Positions 27,845 to 37,578 of a DNA stretch of 64,000 nt are shown here, piece after piece. Location of the stretch: positions 124,001-188,000 of the forward strand of contig CAWIEI010000003.1 of the NCBI GenBank assembly GCA_963834965.1, given 5' to 3'. Under the pieces are notes generated by a model that saw nothing but the letters and a program-made list of their open reading frames with translations, ran no database searches and was not told where the DNA came from. The DNA is from Fodinibacter sp963834965. Lineage in GTDB: Bacteria; Actinomycetota; Actinomycetes; Actinomycetales; Dermatophilaceae. The translations under genes and the position numbers were made by a program. Numbering within the stretch: the first letter of the stretch is position 1; each line of letters starts with the position of its first letter.

Positions 27845-28663
27845 ATGCGCCGCGACACCCGGACCTGGTGGAAGACGGCGATCGGCGTCGCGCTCACAGC
27901 CGTCATGCTCTTCCCGCTGTACTGGATGATCAACGTGTCGTTCACACAACGGCCCGCCATCCGCCGCGGAGACCTGTTCCCCCGAGCGTTCACCCTCGAC
28001 AACTACGCCGTCGTCCTGCACGACCAGCTTCCCTACCTCGCGACCAGCCTGCTGATCGGCTTCGGCACCGTGCTGCTGACCCTGCTCATCTCAGCGCCCG
28101 CCGCCTACGCACTGTCCTCCCTGTTCGTCCCCGGCCGCAGGCTGTTCAACTTCCTGCTCATCGTCGCCCAGATGGTCCCCGCGGTGGTCATGGCGCTCGG
28201 CTTCTACACCGTCTACGTCCAGCTGGGAATCCTCGACACGATCCCCGGTCTGATCGTCGCCGACGCGACGATCGCCATCCCCTTCGGTGTGATGCTGTTC
28301 GCCACCTTCATGGCGGGGATCCCCCGTGAGCTGCTGCAGGCCGCGGCGGTCGACGGGGCTTCCTCCTGGGCCACCTTCCTCAGGATCGTGCTGCCCATCT
28401 CGCGCAACGCGGCCGTTACGGTGGCGCTGTTCGCGTTCCTGTGGGCCTGGTCGGACTTCATCTTCGCCTCGACCCTCAACCGGGAGGGCGGCCGACTGCG
28501 ACCGATCACCATGGGGCTGTACGACTACATCGGCTCCCAGAACCAGGAGTGGGGGCCACTGATGGCAACCGCCGTCGTCGCCTCCATCCCCACCGCCATC
28601 CTGCTCGTCGTGGCCCAGCGGTACGTCGCCGCAGGAGTCACCGCGGGCGCCGTCAAGGACTGA
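27845..28663 (+). CDS. ABC sugar importer permease, MalG type
   Basis: A 272-residue six-helix permease with the EAA-like loop QAAAVDGASSWATFLRIVLP (about 166-185) and the usual C-terminal ending TAGAVKD. It starts one base after the stop of its partner. No ATPase gene follows, as in many actinobacterial sugar importers that share MsiK. Confidence 0.9.
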   Translation: MRRDTRTWWKTAIGVALTAVMLFPLYWMINVSFTQRPAIRRGDLFPRAFTLDNYAVVLHDQLPYLATSLLIGFGTVLLTLLISAPAAYALSSLFVPGRRLFNFLLIVAQMVPAVVMALGFYTVYVQLGILDTIPGLIVADATIAIPFGVMLFATFMAGIPRELLQAAAVDGASSWATFLRIVLPISRNAAVTVALFAFLWAWSDFIFASTLNREGGRLRPITMGLYDYIGSQNQEWGPLMATAVVASIPTAILLVVAQRYVAAGVTAGAVKD

Positions 28664-28678
28664 CCCGAGGACTCCTTC

Positions 28679-30442
28679 ATGCCCCCGCACGACACAACCC
28701 TCCTCTCCCACGACAGCGAGCCGCTGCCCCCCGGGCCCGACTCCGGAGTCCGGTTCGACATCCGCGAGATCCCCTTCTCACGGCGTGGGTCCTGGCTCAA
28801 CCTCTCGCCGGTCGTCGCCCCACACACCACGACCGACACCGTTCACCTCATCTCACACCGCAACGGCTTCCACGGTGTCCTCTCGCTGCGACCAGAGCGC
28901 GATGGTGCGCCGGTGGACACCACGTGGTCCGCGGATGCCGCCACCTTCCGCTGGGTGTCGGATGAGGGGTGCGTGGAGGCAGCCTTTGCGGGGCGCGACG
29001 CCATCCGCCTGCGCGGCACCGGGATCGGCCTGCGAGTCTCGGATGCCGTGCGCGAGCTGACCCCCTTCAGCGGTGCCTTCCTGTTCGCGGACCCGAACGA
29101 CGGCGCACTGGTCTTCACCAGCTACGAGACCGGATGCCGTTACCGCGTCAGCGTGCTCAGTGGCGCCTGGGCCGCCGAGGGGTGCGAGGCTCTGGGAGCC
29201 GCGAGCCGCTCCGTGGTGCTCGGCAGCGACGGCGCGGGCTGGGAGGTCGAGGTCCGCGAGGTGACCTCGCAGCAGACCGCCGTCTCCGCCACCGTGAGCT
29301 TCGCCGAGGTGGTCGCCGAGAGCGCGGCGGACTTCGACGGCTACCTCGAGGACATCGCCCCCTGGCGCGACCCCAAGACCCCGGCAGCGGCCCTCGCCGC
29401 GTACGTGCTCTGGTCGGCGACCGTCGCCCCGAGCGGCTTCGTCACCCGCGAGTCGGTGCTCATGTCGAAGCACTGGATGGACAAGGTGTGGAGCTGGGAC
29501 CACTGCTTCAACGCGATGGCGCTCGCTCCCGGTCGCACCGACGCCGCTCTCGACCAGTTCCTGGCACCGTTCGACCACCAGGACGACTGCGGGGCCCTGC
29601 CCGACTCGGTCGCCCACTCCGAGATCCTGTCCAACTACGTCAAGCCGCCGATCCATGGATGGGCGCTACAGCGGGTCCGGGCCACGGCAGCCCGTGACCT
29701 GACCGTCGAGGAGCTCCGCCTCATGCACGACGGACTGGCCCGATGGAGCCGGTTCTGGCTCGACGCCCGACGGCGTCCTGGACACGCACTGCCGTACTAC
29801 CAGCACGGAAACGACAGTGGATGGGACAACTCGACGACCTTCGACGTCGACCGCGTCATCGAGTCACCGGACCTGGCGGCCTTTCTCGCGCTGCAGCTCG
29901 ACGTCCTGGCCGACCTGTCCGACGAACTCGACCGCCCCTCGACGCAGTGGCGCGAGAGTCGCGACCTGATGCTCCGGGCGCTGCTCGACCAGCTCTGGAC
30001 GGGCACCGAGTTCATCGCGGTCGGTGCGCTGACCGGCCGCCCCAGCACCGCGACCAGCCTGCTCAACCTGCTGCCGCTCGTCCTCGGGGACCGGCTTCCG
30101 CACGACGTCCGCGCGAGCATGGCGGACCGCATCCGGGACCACCTCACCGCGCACGGGCTCGCCACCGAGCCGGTGTCCTCGTCGCACTACGAGGACGACG
30201 GCTACTGGCGCGGACCGATCTGGGCACCCTCGACAGCAATCCTCGAGAGCGGCCTGCGGCGAAGTGGGTTCGAAGCCCTTGCCGACGTGGTGAACGCTCG
30301 GTTCAGAGCGCTGTGCGAAGGCTCCGGCTTTGCCGAGAACTTCGACGCCCGAACCGGTGCGGGCCTGCGGGACCGCGCCTACACGTGGACCGCCGCGGTC
30401 TACCTTCTCTTCGCCGCTGACCACGTGCAGCGGACGTCCTGA
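28679..30442 (+). CDS. GH63-like (alpha/alpha)6-barrel glycosidase
   Basis: A 587-residue cytoplasmic enzyme without signal peptide. An N-terminal beta-sandwich (about 1-220) precedes a barrel with WSWDHCFNAMAL (Asp274), HGNDSGWDNST (Asp379, Asp383) and DDGYWRGPIWAPS, the motifs of the mannosyl-oligosaccharide glucosidase/GH63 group; the first Asp of SGWD-type motifs is usually the acid. Bacterial relatives split alpha-glucosides, glucosylglycerate or mannosylglycerate. Being intracellular, it should act on the sugar brought in by the operon's importer, 15 bp upstream. Exact substrate unknown. Confidence 0.78.
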   Translation: MPPHDTTLLSHDSEPLPPGPDSGVRFDIREIPFSRRGSWLNLSPVVAPHTTTDTVHLISHRNGFHGVLSLRPERDGAPVDTTWSADAATFRWVSDEGCVEAAFAGRDAIRLRGTGIGLRVSDAVRELTPFSGAFLFADPNDGALVFTSYETGCRYRVSVLSGAWAAEGCEALGAASRSVVLGSDGAGWEVEVREVTSQQTAVSATVSFAEVVAESAADFDGYLEDIAPWRDPKTPAAALAAYVLWSATVAPSGFVTRESVLMSKHWMDKVWSWDHCFNAMALAPGRTDAALDQFLAPFDHQDDCGALPDSVAHSEILSNYVKPPIHGWALQRVRATAARDLTVEELRLMHDGLARWSRFWLDARRRPGHALPYYQHGNDSGWDNSTTFDVDRVIESPDLAAFLALQLDVLADLSDELDRPSTQWRESRDLMLRALLDQLWTGTEFIAVGALTGRPSTATSLLNLLPLVLGDRLPHDVRASMADRIRDHLTAHGLATEPVSSSHYEDDGYWRGPIWAPSTAILESGLRRSGFEALADVVNARFRALCEGSGFAENFDARTGAGLRDRAYTWTAAVYLLFAADHVQRTS

Positions 30443-30461
30443 CGCCCCGGGGGCGGGAACG

Positions 30462-30487
30462 GACCCGTCGGCGACCGAAGCCGGGTC
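30462..30487. terminator. Bidirectional hairpin between convergent genes
   Basis: GACCCG and CGGGTC pair outside and TCGG-CGA-CCGA inside, with a short bulge. It lies 20 bp past the glycosidase stop and 32 bp past the FGGY kinase stop, a good position for a shared terminator. Confidence 0.45.
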
Positions 30488-30518
30488 GTCACACCACGGC
30501 TCTTCCTGACTGGGGCTG

Positions 30519-32150
30519 TCAGCCGGATCGTCCGACGGGGGTGCTGGGGGCGTCGTGGGTGACCATGATGGCGGCCCGCTCGACCGGCAGGGCCGCCACG
30601 AAGTGCTCCAGGAAGGTGGCGAAGCCGCGCTGTTCGGCCGGGTCGGGCTCGACGACGGTCACGGTGGAACCCTTGGCGAACCGGGCCGAGAGGTAGCCGG
30701 TGAGGTCCGAATTCTCGGCGTGGCCCAGGTAGGAGGCCAGCAGGGCGACGCCCCAGGCGCCCCCTTCGCCGGCGTCCCGTCCGACCGCAACCGGGGTTCC
30801 CATCGCTGCAGCCAGTAGGCGCTGGGCCACACCCTCGGTGCGGAAGAGACCGCCGTGGGCGACCATGACGTCCAGCTCGACACCCTCATCGGCCAGGACG
30901 CGCATGCCCAGGCTCAAGGTGGCGAAGGCGGCATAGACCTGGGCGCGCACGAAGTTGCCGAGGGTCAGCCGGCTGTCGGGGCTGCGCAGCACCAGTGGGC
31001 GGCCCTCGACGAGTCGGGTGATCGGCTCCCCTGAGAGGTAGTTGTACGCCAGCAGCCCGCCCGCGTCGGCGTCGCCGGACAGGGCCTCGTGCAGCATCGC
31101 CCGAAAGGCGTCGTCGGGGTCGACAGGGTGACCGATCGCGGCCGCGAACTCACGGAACACTCCGGCCCACGCATCCAGCTCACTGGCGCCGTTGTTGCAG
31201 TGGACCATGGCGACCGGGTCGCCGGCCGGGGTGGTGACCAGGTCGACCTCAGGATGCACCTGGAGCAGTGGCCGCTCGAGAACGGCCATCGCGAAGATGC
31301 TCGTGCCGACACTGACGTTCCCGGTGCGCGGCGCCACGGCGTTGGTGGCGACCATCCCGGTGCCCGCATCTCCCTCCGGTGGGCACAGGGGCGCTCCCGG
31401 GCGGAGCTGCCCGGTGGCGTCCAGCAACGCCGCGCCATCGGCGGTGAGGCGGCCGGCCTCCGCGCCGGCGCTGAGCACCGTGGGGAGGAGGCGGGCCAGC
31501 CTGAGGCCCGGATGCCGGTCGGCGACCAGCGTGTCGAACTGCTCGAGGCGCCGTGCGTCGTAGTCCTTGGTCGCCGCGTCGATCGGGAACATGCCCGAGG
31601 CGTCACCCACACCGAGCACGCTCAGCCCGGTCAGCTGCTGGTGCACGTACCCGGCCAGTGTGTTCAGGCTGGCGACCCGCGCGACGTGGGGTTCCTCGTC
31701 GAGGATCGCCTGGTAGAAGTGGGCGATCGACCAGCGCAGCGGGACGGCGAAGCCAAGCAGGTCGGTGAGCTCGGTGGCCGCGCGCTCGGTGCTGGTGTTG
31801 CGCCAGGTCCGAAACGGCACCAGCAGCTGCCCCGAGTCGTCGAACGCCAGGTAGCCGTGCATCATCGCGGACACCCCGAGCGCGGCCAAGGTCGTGGGGC
31901 GCACCCCGTGCCGCTTCCGCGCATCGGCGCACATCAGGGCGACGCTGGCCTGCACGCCCGACCAGACGTCATCGAGCGAGTACGTCCACGTGCGGTCGAC
32001 GAACTGGTTCTCCCAGGTGTGGCTGCCGGTGGCGAGCGTGGTGCCCTCCGGGTCGATCAGCACGGTCTTGATCCGGGTCGAACCCAGCTCGATGCCGAGT
32101 ACCGCCCGCCCGCCGGCAATCACGTCGCTGCCGCTGGGACGGACTGTCAT
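30519..32150 (-). CDS. FGGY-family carbohydrate kinase, probable L-ribulokinase
   Basis: A 543-residue kinase with the FGGY phosphate motif GIELGSTRIKT (19-29) and the C-terminal MVAHGGLFRTEGVAQ and GRDAGEGGAWGVALLA segments that bind ATP. It diverges from a LacI regulator, araD and araA, so ribulokinase activity (AraB function) is the best reading. It differs in detail from classical AraB, so no symbol is assigned. The ATG at 32150 has GAGGAG upstream; a longer frame starts at 32207 but would overlap the operator. Confidence 0.82.
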   Translation of the reverse strand: MTVRPSGSDVIAGGRAVLGIELGSTRIKTVLIDPEGTTLATGSHTWENQFVDRTWTYSLDDVWSGVQASVALMCADARKRHGVRPTTLAALGVSAMMHGYLAFDDSGQLLVPFRTWRNTSTERAATELTDLLGFAVPLRWSIAHFYQAILDEEPHVARVASLNTLAGYVHQQLTGLSVLGVGDASGMFPIDAATKDYDARRLEQFDTLVADRHPGLRLARLLPTVLSAGAEAGRLTADGAALLDATGQLRPGAPLCPPEGDAGTGMVATNAVAPRTGNVSVGTSIFAMAVLERPLLQVHPEVDLVTTPAGDPVAMVHCNNGASELDAWAGVFREFAAAIGHPVDPDDAFRAMLHEALSGDADAGGLLAYNYLSGEPITRLVEGRPLVLRSPDSRLTLGNFVRAQVYAAFATLSLGMRVLADEGVELDVMVAHGGLFRTEGVAQRLLAAAMGTPVAVGRDAGEGGAWGVALLASYLGHAENSDLTGYLSARFAKGSTVTVVEPDPAEQRGFATFLEHFVAALPVERAAIMVTHDAPSTPVGRSG

Positions 32151-32191
32151 GGCGTGCTCCTCACTGGTGGCTCCATCATCGTCGCCTGGCA

Positions 32192-32285
32192 ATGATATCG
32201 CTAACATCTCTGGAGTGGATGGGCAGAAGAACGGGGCAGCATCAGGCGCAGTGGTCTTGACGCGCTGAATGTGATCGTTAACAAT
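32192..32285. promoter_or_regulatory. Divergent arabinose regulatory region with two matching operators
   Basis: TGATATCGCTAACA (32193-32206) and TGTGATCGTTAACA (32270-32283) share TG..ATCG.TAACA and are imperfect palindromes centred on CG. The first overlaps a minus-strand -10 (TATCAT) for the kinase; the second overlaps TAACAAT (32279-32285) that follows TTGACG (32257-32262) for the LacI gene. The adjacent LacI protein is the expected ligand. Confidence 0.65.
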
Positions 32286-32314
32286 GTGGGTTGGGTCGGT
32301 GAAGGAGATGTGGG

Positions 32315-33334
32315 ATGCAACGCAGCGCAGTTCGCGCCCCGGTCATGAGCGACGTCGCCCGGCTGGCCGGAGTCTCGCACCAGACCGTCTCACGCGTCAT
32401 CAACAACCACCCGAACATCAGCCCCTCCACCCGAGCGAAGGTGCAGCGGGCCATCGACCAGCTCGGCTACCGGCCCAACACCGCGGCGCGCGCACTGGTC
32501 CGGGGGCGCTCGGGAATGGTCGGCATCGTCACCGCCTCGGGGTCGTACTTCGGCCCGCGCAGTGCTCAGAACGGGGTCGGCACGGCCGCCCGTGCGGCCG
32601 GATTCGCGGTGGCCTCGATCGACCTCGCGGACATGACGCGCGACGAGCTGTCCACCGCCATCGACGACCTGGTTCGGATCGGCGTCGAGGGCGTCGTGAT
32701 CGTCGCCGGCCACGACGCAGCGGTCGACGCAGCCCGGTCCCGCCCCGGCGAGCTGCCCGTCGTCGTCGTCGAGGGCGACCTGTCGCGCACTCCGCTGAGC
32801 GTCGGCGTCGACCAGGTCGCCGGCGCGACCGCGGCCGTCGAGCACCTCATCGGGCTCGGACACCGGCGCATCGTCCACGTCGCCGGCCCCGCCGACTGGG
32901 CCGAGGCCCGGGCGCGCGTCGAGGGCTGGCGGGCGGCGATGTCCGGCGCCGGGTTGGCGACCCAGGAACCCTTGGTGGGCGACTGGTCGGCCGCCTCCGG
33001 CTTCGAGGCGGGTCGAGCGATCGCCGCGGACCCCGGCATGACGGCGGTCTTCGCCGGGAACGACCAGATGGCGCTCGGTGTGTTGCGTGCCCTGCACGAG
33101 GCCGGTCGGCGCGTACCGGATGACGTGTCCGTGGTCGGCTTCGACGACATCCCCGAGGCCGCCTTCCTCACCCCTCCGCTGACGACGGTTCACCAGGACT
33201 TCGCCGACGTCGGAGCGCGCGCCATCACGGTGCTCATGGCGGCCATCCACGGGGAGAACGCGTCCCCGGTTCACCTGCTGTCGCCGCCCCTCGTCATCCG
33301 CCGCAGCACCGCTGAACACCCAGGGGGTCATTGA
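32315..33334 (+). CDS. LacI-family regulator 2, arabinose locus
   Basis: A 339-residue repressor: helix-turn-helix VMSDVARLAGVSHQTVSRVI (10-29), hinge ARALVRGRSG, then a sugar-binding domain ending with the LacI signature VSVVGFDDIPEAAFLTPPLTTV. GAAGGAG precedes the ATG by seven bases. It is transcribed with araD (1-bp gap) and araA, and diverges from the kinase, so it should control the whole locus through the two operators in the divergent region. Confidence 0.9.
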   Translation: MQRSAVRAPVMSDVARLAGVSHQTVSRVINNHPNISPSTRAKVQRAIDQLGYRPNTAARALVRGRSGMVGIVTASGSYFGPRSAQNGVGTAARAAGFAVASIDLADMTRDELSTAIDDLVRIGVEGVVIVAGHDAAVDAARSRPGELPVVVVEGDLSRTPLSVGVDQVAGATAAVEHLIGLGHRRIVHVAGPADWAEARARVEGWRAAMSGAGLATQEPLVGDWSAASGFEAGRAIAADPGMTAVFAGNDQMALGVLRALHEAGRRVPDDVSVVGFDDIPEAAFLTPPLTTVHQDFADVGARAITVLMAAIHGENASPVHLLSPPLVIRRSTAEHPGGH

Positions 33335-33335
33335 C

Positions 33336-34049
33336 ATGACTGCTGCGCATGACGTCCGCGCGACCATCGAGGTGCTGCGCCGCACGGTCAGCGACCTGCA
33401 CGCCGAGCTGACGCGATACGACCTCGTCGTCTGGACCGCGGGCAACGTCTCGGCCCGCGTCCCCGGCCAGGACCTGATGGTCATCAAGCCGTCCGGGCTC
33501 GCCTACGACGAGCTCACCCCGGAGTCGATGGTGGTGTGCGACCTGCACGGCGAGGTCGTCGAGGGCGACCTCGCCCCCTCCTCCGACACCGCTGCCGCCG
33601 CGTACGTCTACCGGCACCTGCCGCACGTCGGTGGAGTGGTGCACACCCACTCCACCTACGCCACGGCGTGGGCCGCGCGCGGCGAAGCCATCCCGTGCGT
33701 GCTCACGATGATGGCCGACGAGTTCGGGGGTGACGTCCCGGTCGGGCCGTTCGCCCTCATCGGCGACGACTCCATCGGGCGGGGCATCGTCGACACCCTC
33801 GCCGGCAGCCGCTCCTCGGCAGTGCTGATGCGCAACCACGGTGTCTTCGCCCTCGGCAAGGACGCCCGCTCCGCCGTCAAGGCGGCGGTGATGTGCGAGG
33901 ACGTCGCCCGAACCGTGCACATCGCGCGCCAGCTCGGTGAGCCGGCGGTCATCGATCCGCGGCACGTCGACTCCCTCTTCGACCGCTACCAGAACGTCTA
34001 CGGCCAGCGCCGCGTGACGCAGCCGACGACCGACAAGGACCTCCCATGA
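33336..34049 (+). CDS. araD: L-ribulose-5-phosphate 4-epimerase
   Basis: A 237-residue class II aldolase-fold enzyme converting L-ribulose-5-phosphate to D-xylulose-5-phosphate. Motifs: TAGNVSAR (34-41) and SSDT (Asp84) for phosphate and catalysis, HTHS (His103, His105) and NHGVF (His168) as zinc ligands. It overlaps the araA start by four bases (ATGA). Confidence 0.92.
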   Translation: MTAAHDVRATIEVLRRTVSDLHAELTRYDLVVWTAGNVSARVPGQDLMVIKPSGLAYDELTPESMVVCDLHGEVVEGDLAPSSDTAAAAYVYRHLPHVGGVVHTHSTYATAWAARGEAIPCVLTMMADEFGGDVPVGPFALIGDDSIGRGIVDTLAGSRSSAVLMRNHGVFALGKDARSAVKAAVMCEDVARTVHIARQLGEPAVIDPRHVDSLFDRYQNVYGQRRVTQPTTDKDLP

Positions 34050-35561
34050 CACCCATTGCCGAACGCTCCATCGAGATCTGGTTCCTCACGGGCAGCCAGC
34101 CCCTCTACGGTGAGGAGACACTGCGTCAGGTCGCCGAGCAGTCCCAGCAGGTCGCCGAGCGCCTCCAGCTCTCCGGGGTCGTGCCCGCCACCATCGTGTG
34201 GAAGCCCGTCCTCACCGACAGCGCGACCATCCACGCCCAGGTGCTCGCGGCGAACGCCAACCCGGACTGCGCCGGCGTCATCACCTGGATGCACACGTTC
34301 TCGCCCGCGAAGATGTGGATCGCCGGGATGGACGCGCTGCGCAAGCCGATGCTGCACCTGCACACCCAGGCCGGCGCCGCGCTGCCGTGGTCGACGATCG
34401 ACATGGACTTCATGAACCTCAACCAGGCCGCCCACGGTGACCGCGAGTTCGGGTACATCGGGGCGCGGCTCGGCGTGGCCCGCAAAGTCGTCGCCGGGCA
34501 CGTGAGCAACCCCGTCGTCGTCGAACGCGTCGCGGCGTGGGCCCGTGCCGCCCGCGGAGCCCACGAGCTGCGCACCATGCGCCTGGCCCGGTTCGGCGAC
34601 AACATGCGCGAGGTCGCCGTCACCGAAGGGGACAAGGTCGAGGCGCAGCTGCGGTTCGGCGTCTCGGTCAACACCTACGGCGTCACCGAGCTGGTCGAAC
34701 GGGTCGACGCCGCCGGTGGTGCTGCCATCGACGACCTGGTGGCCGAGTACCTCGACGCCTACGACGTCGCCGCCGAGCTTCGGCCCGGAGGCGAACGCCA
34801 CGACTCGCTGCGCTACGGCGCCGCCATCGAGATCGGGCTGCGCGAGTTCCTCACCGACGGAGGGTTCACCGCGTTCACCACGAACTTCGAGGACCTCGCC
34901 GGGCTGCGGCAGCTGCCGGGCCTGGCCGTCCAGCGACTGATGGCCGACGGCTACGGATTCGGCGGCGAGGGCGACTGGAAGACCTCCGTCATCCTGCGCA
35001 CCACCAAGGCCATGGCAACCGGCCGCCCGGGCGGAACCTCGTTCATGGAGGACTACACCTACGACCTGGCCACGCCAGGCTCGGAGAAGATCCTCGGCGC
35101 CCACATGCTCGAGGTGTGCCCGAGCATCGCCGGCACCCGACCCGACGCTGGAGATCCACCCGCTCGGCATCGGCGGGCGCGAGGACCCCGTGCGGCTTCG
35201 CTTCACCGCAGCCCCCGGACCCGCAGTCGTGGTCGGCATCAACGACCTGGGAGACCGCTTCCGGCTCACCCTCAACGAGATCAGGGTCGTCGAACCCGAC
35301 GAGCCGCTGCCCAAGCTCCCGGTCGCCTGCGCCGTCTGGGAGCCGAAGCCGGACTTCGCCACCTCCGCCGAGGCGTGGATCCTCGCCGGCGGCCCGCACC
35401 ACACCGTGCTGTCCACCGCCGTCGGTACCCCGGAGTTCCGCGACCTGGCGACGATGCTGGCCACCGAACTCGTCGTCATCGACGGCTCGACCACCATCTC
35501 GTCCGTCGAGAACGAGCTGCGGTGGAGCGCGGCCTACCACCGACTCGCCGCGCGGTTGTAG
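34046..35561 (+). pseudogene. araA: L-arabinose isomerase with a single-base frameshift
   Basis: The first 365 codons encode a canonical AraA (LTGSQPLYGEETL, HTFSPAKMWI) with catalytic Glu308, Glu335 and His353. At 35141-35150 an extra base, probably the G at 35144, breaks the frame after AGTRP; the next frame resumes at LEIHPLGIGGREDPVRL and runs to a stop at 35559-35561, including the fourth catalytic His near 450 (GGPHHTV). Corrected length is 504 residues, the normal family size. Everything else is intact, so this is either a very recent mutation or an assembly error. AraA would turn L-arabinose into L-ribulose. Confidence 0.85.
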
Positions 35562-35905
35562 CACCTGGTGCCCCACGACCCGGTGGCGCTGGTGGACCAA
35601 GATCGCCAGCGTCACCGGCCCCAAACGCTTCGGCGGCCTTGCTCGCCACCGCGATGGCCAGGTGCGCGATCACGTCGCGCACGACGGCGGGGACGTGGTC
35701 GACGGTGAAGTCCTCGATGCTCGTGGTCCGCGTGCCGGGTGCTCGCCAGACCCCTGCTGGGTGCGTGCCAGCATCACCGACACGGGGCCGCGGCACCGAC
35801 GGCAGACGTTCACTTTGCGGTTCCCTGCGCGTCGACTGGGGTGAGCAGGATGGCCGACGGCCCGGGTCTCGGGTCGCTCGTCCGACTCAGCATGAGAGGC
35901 ACCCT
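35562..35905. other. Unassigned 344-bp gap after araA
   Basis: Frames on both strands stay open because of high GC. A minus-strand stretch around 35600-35740 reads as helical, protein-like sequence (SIEDFTVDHVPAVVRDVIAH) and another frame has a CxxC pair, but neither has a credible start or family. It may hold a decayed gene. I see no hairpin of note; GAGAGG before the next start is its ribosome site. Confidence 0.25.
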
Positions 35906-37477
35906 GTGAGAACCTCATCCCTGGCCAAGGCCGGAACGGTCGGCGCGCTGGCCGCCGCCGCAGCCTTCGCCCTCGGTGTGATCCCCGCCGACGCGCACGA
36001 CGGACTCTCGGTGGTCGACGTGCCGAACGCGAACCCGAAGTTCGGCATTCAGAACAACGTCCTGACCCCGTCGGCCACCCAGACCTCCGTGGCCTGGGGC
36101 AACCTGCCGCTGACCAACCCCGACGTCGCCAACGGCGTCACCCACTACGGCTACAACACCCTCGACGGGGCACCGCTGACCCAGATGGTCAACGAGGCGC
36201 ACAAGACCGAGCCCGACAAGAACGTCTACCTCGTGCTCGGCGGCAAGCACTACGTCTACCAGGGCCACGAGATCGGCCCGCGCGGCTACGTCACGCGCAT
36301 CAACCTCGACGAGACCGACCCGCTCAAGCGGGTCACCCTCATCTCCGACACCGACACCGCTGGCAACGCCTACCCGACCATCGACGGCATCACCTGGGAC
36401 CCGTTCAGCAAGCAGCTGCTGCTCACGGCCGAGTCGGGCTCGCCGGTCGGTGGCGTCTTCGCGGTCGGCCTCGACGCCGCCGGTGACCCCGTCGACGGCG
36501 GCCGGGCCGCCCGGCTGCCCGCCCTGGGCAGCGGTGGTTACGAGGGGATCCAGAACGACGCCGACGGCAACGTCTGGATCGTCGAGGACATCGGCGGAGC
36601 CGCCGCCGGCGGTGGCAAGGTGCCCAACAGCTACGTGTACCGCTTCAAGCCCACCGACAAGACCGACCTGACCAAGGGCGGCACGCTGCAGGCGCTGCAG
36701 ATCAAGCGGGCCGACGGCACGCCGGTCACCGCGGCACAGGTGCAGGCCAACCCCTCCGACGCGTTCATCAGCCAGCTGCACACGTACGGCACCTCGTTCG
36801 CGACGACCTGGGTGACCATCCACTCAGGCACCACCGAGGCCTTCGGCGCGACGGATGCCGCCAAGGCCGCGGGCGCCACCCCGCTCAAGCGCCCCGAGAA
36901 CGGCGTCTTCCGGCCGGGCACGGGGTTCCGCGAGTTCTACTTCACCGAGACCGGCGACACCACCGCCACCTCGACGCTGCCCGGCGCCTACGGCGGGGTC
37001 TTCCGCCTCTCGCAGAAGTCCTCCGGCGCCGACACCGGCCGGATCTCGATCGTCGCGCCCGGTGACCAGCAGCACACCGGCTTCGACAACATCGCGTTCC
37101 TCACGGCCGACGACCTGCTCGTGGTCGAGGATGCCGGCGACGGGCTGCACACCCAGCGCAACGCCCTGGACTCCGGCTACCTCTACGACCTCGGCTCGCG
37201 CGACGACAACCGCGGCAAGGCCCCTCGCCCGGTGCGCTTCCTGGCCGAGGGCCGCGACGCATCGGCGACGTTCGACTCGATGAGCGGGCCCAAGTACAAC
37301 GACGGCGACAACGAGATCACCGGCATCCACGTCTCCGACGGGGACCCCACCACGGGCGGCATCCTCGGTGCGAAGACGCCGAAGCCACTCACCGAGAGCT
37401 GGCGCACCTTCTGGACCCAGCAGCACGGTGACAACACCACCTGGGAGATCACCTGGTCCGGGCGCCCGCGCCGCTGA
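35906..37477 (+). CDS. Exported PhoX/DUF839-like protein
   Basis: A 523-residue secreted protein with a signal peptide (hydrophobic core about 8-25, likely cleavage after IPADA). The body has the beta-propeller style of DUF839/PhoX phosphatases: PTIDGITWDPFSKQLLLTAE, GGYEGIQNDADGNVWIVED, LTADDLLVVEDAGDG. PhoX members are Ca/Fe alkaline phosphatases; activity here is unproven. The GTG at 35906 is preceded by GAGAGG and gives a clean signal peptide; the frame is accidentally open upstream through the shifted araA. It is followed by a strong terminator. Confidence 0.72.
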   Translation: MRTSSLAKAGTVGALAAAAAFALGVIPADAHDGLSVVDVPNANPKFGIQNNVLTPSATQTSVAWGNLPLTNPDVANGVTHYGYNTLDGAPLTQMVNEAHKTEPDKNVYLVLGGKHYVYQGHEIGPRGYVTRINLDETDPLKRVTLISDTDTAGNAYPTIDGITWDPFSKQLLLTAESGSPVGGVFAVGLDAAGDPVDGGRAARLPALGSGGYEGIQNDADGNVWIVEDIGGAAAGGGKVPNSYVYRFKPTDKTDLTKGGTLQALQIKRADGTPVTAAQVQANPSDAFISQLHTYGTSFATTWVTIHSGTTEAFGATDAAKAAGATPLKRPENGVFRPGTGFREFYFTETGDTTATSTLPGAYGGVFRLSQKSSGADTGRISIVAPGDQQHTGFDNIAFLTADDLLVVEDAGDGLHTQRNALDSGYLYDLGSRDDNRGKAPRPVRFLAEGRDASATFDSMSGPKYNDGDNEITGIHVSDGDPTTGGILGAKTPKPLTESWRTFWTQQHGDNTTWEITWSGRPRR

Positions 37478-37541
37478 CCACCCGGTCCGCGTCTCGTGGT
37501 GCCCATCTCGAGGTGAGCACCACCAGGCGAGGTACCACCAG

Positions 37542-37578
37542 GGCCCCCGACCGACGCCGCCGCCGGTCGGGGGCCTTT
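37542..37578 (+). terminator. Strong terminator after the PhoX-like gene
   Basis: Twelve-base perfect arms GGCCCCCGACCG and CGGTCGGGGGCC around a 10-nt loop, followed by TTT, 64 bp past the stop. Confidence 0.75.

Noticed and set aside
35670..35918. Minus-strand frame with a CRRC pair as a zinc protein
   Set aside because: No ribosome site and low-complexity Arg/Ser/Pro composition typical of shadow frames.
34046..37477. One 1143-codon frame joining araA and the PhoX-like protein
   Set aside because: The join results from the araA frameshift followed by accidental openness of GC-rich DNA; the second protein has its own ribosome site and signal peptide at 35906.
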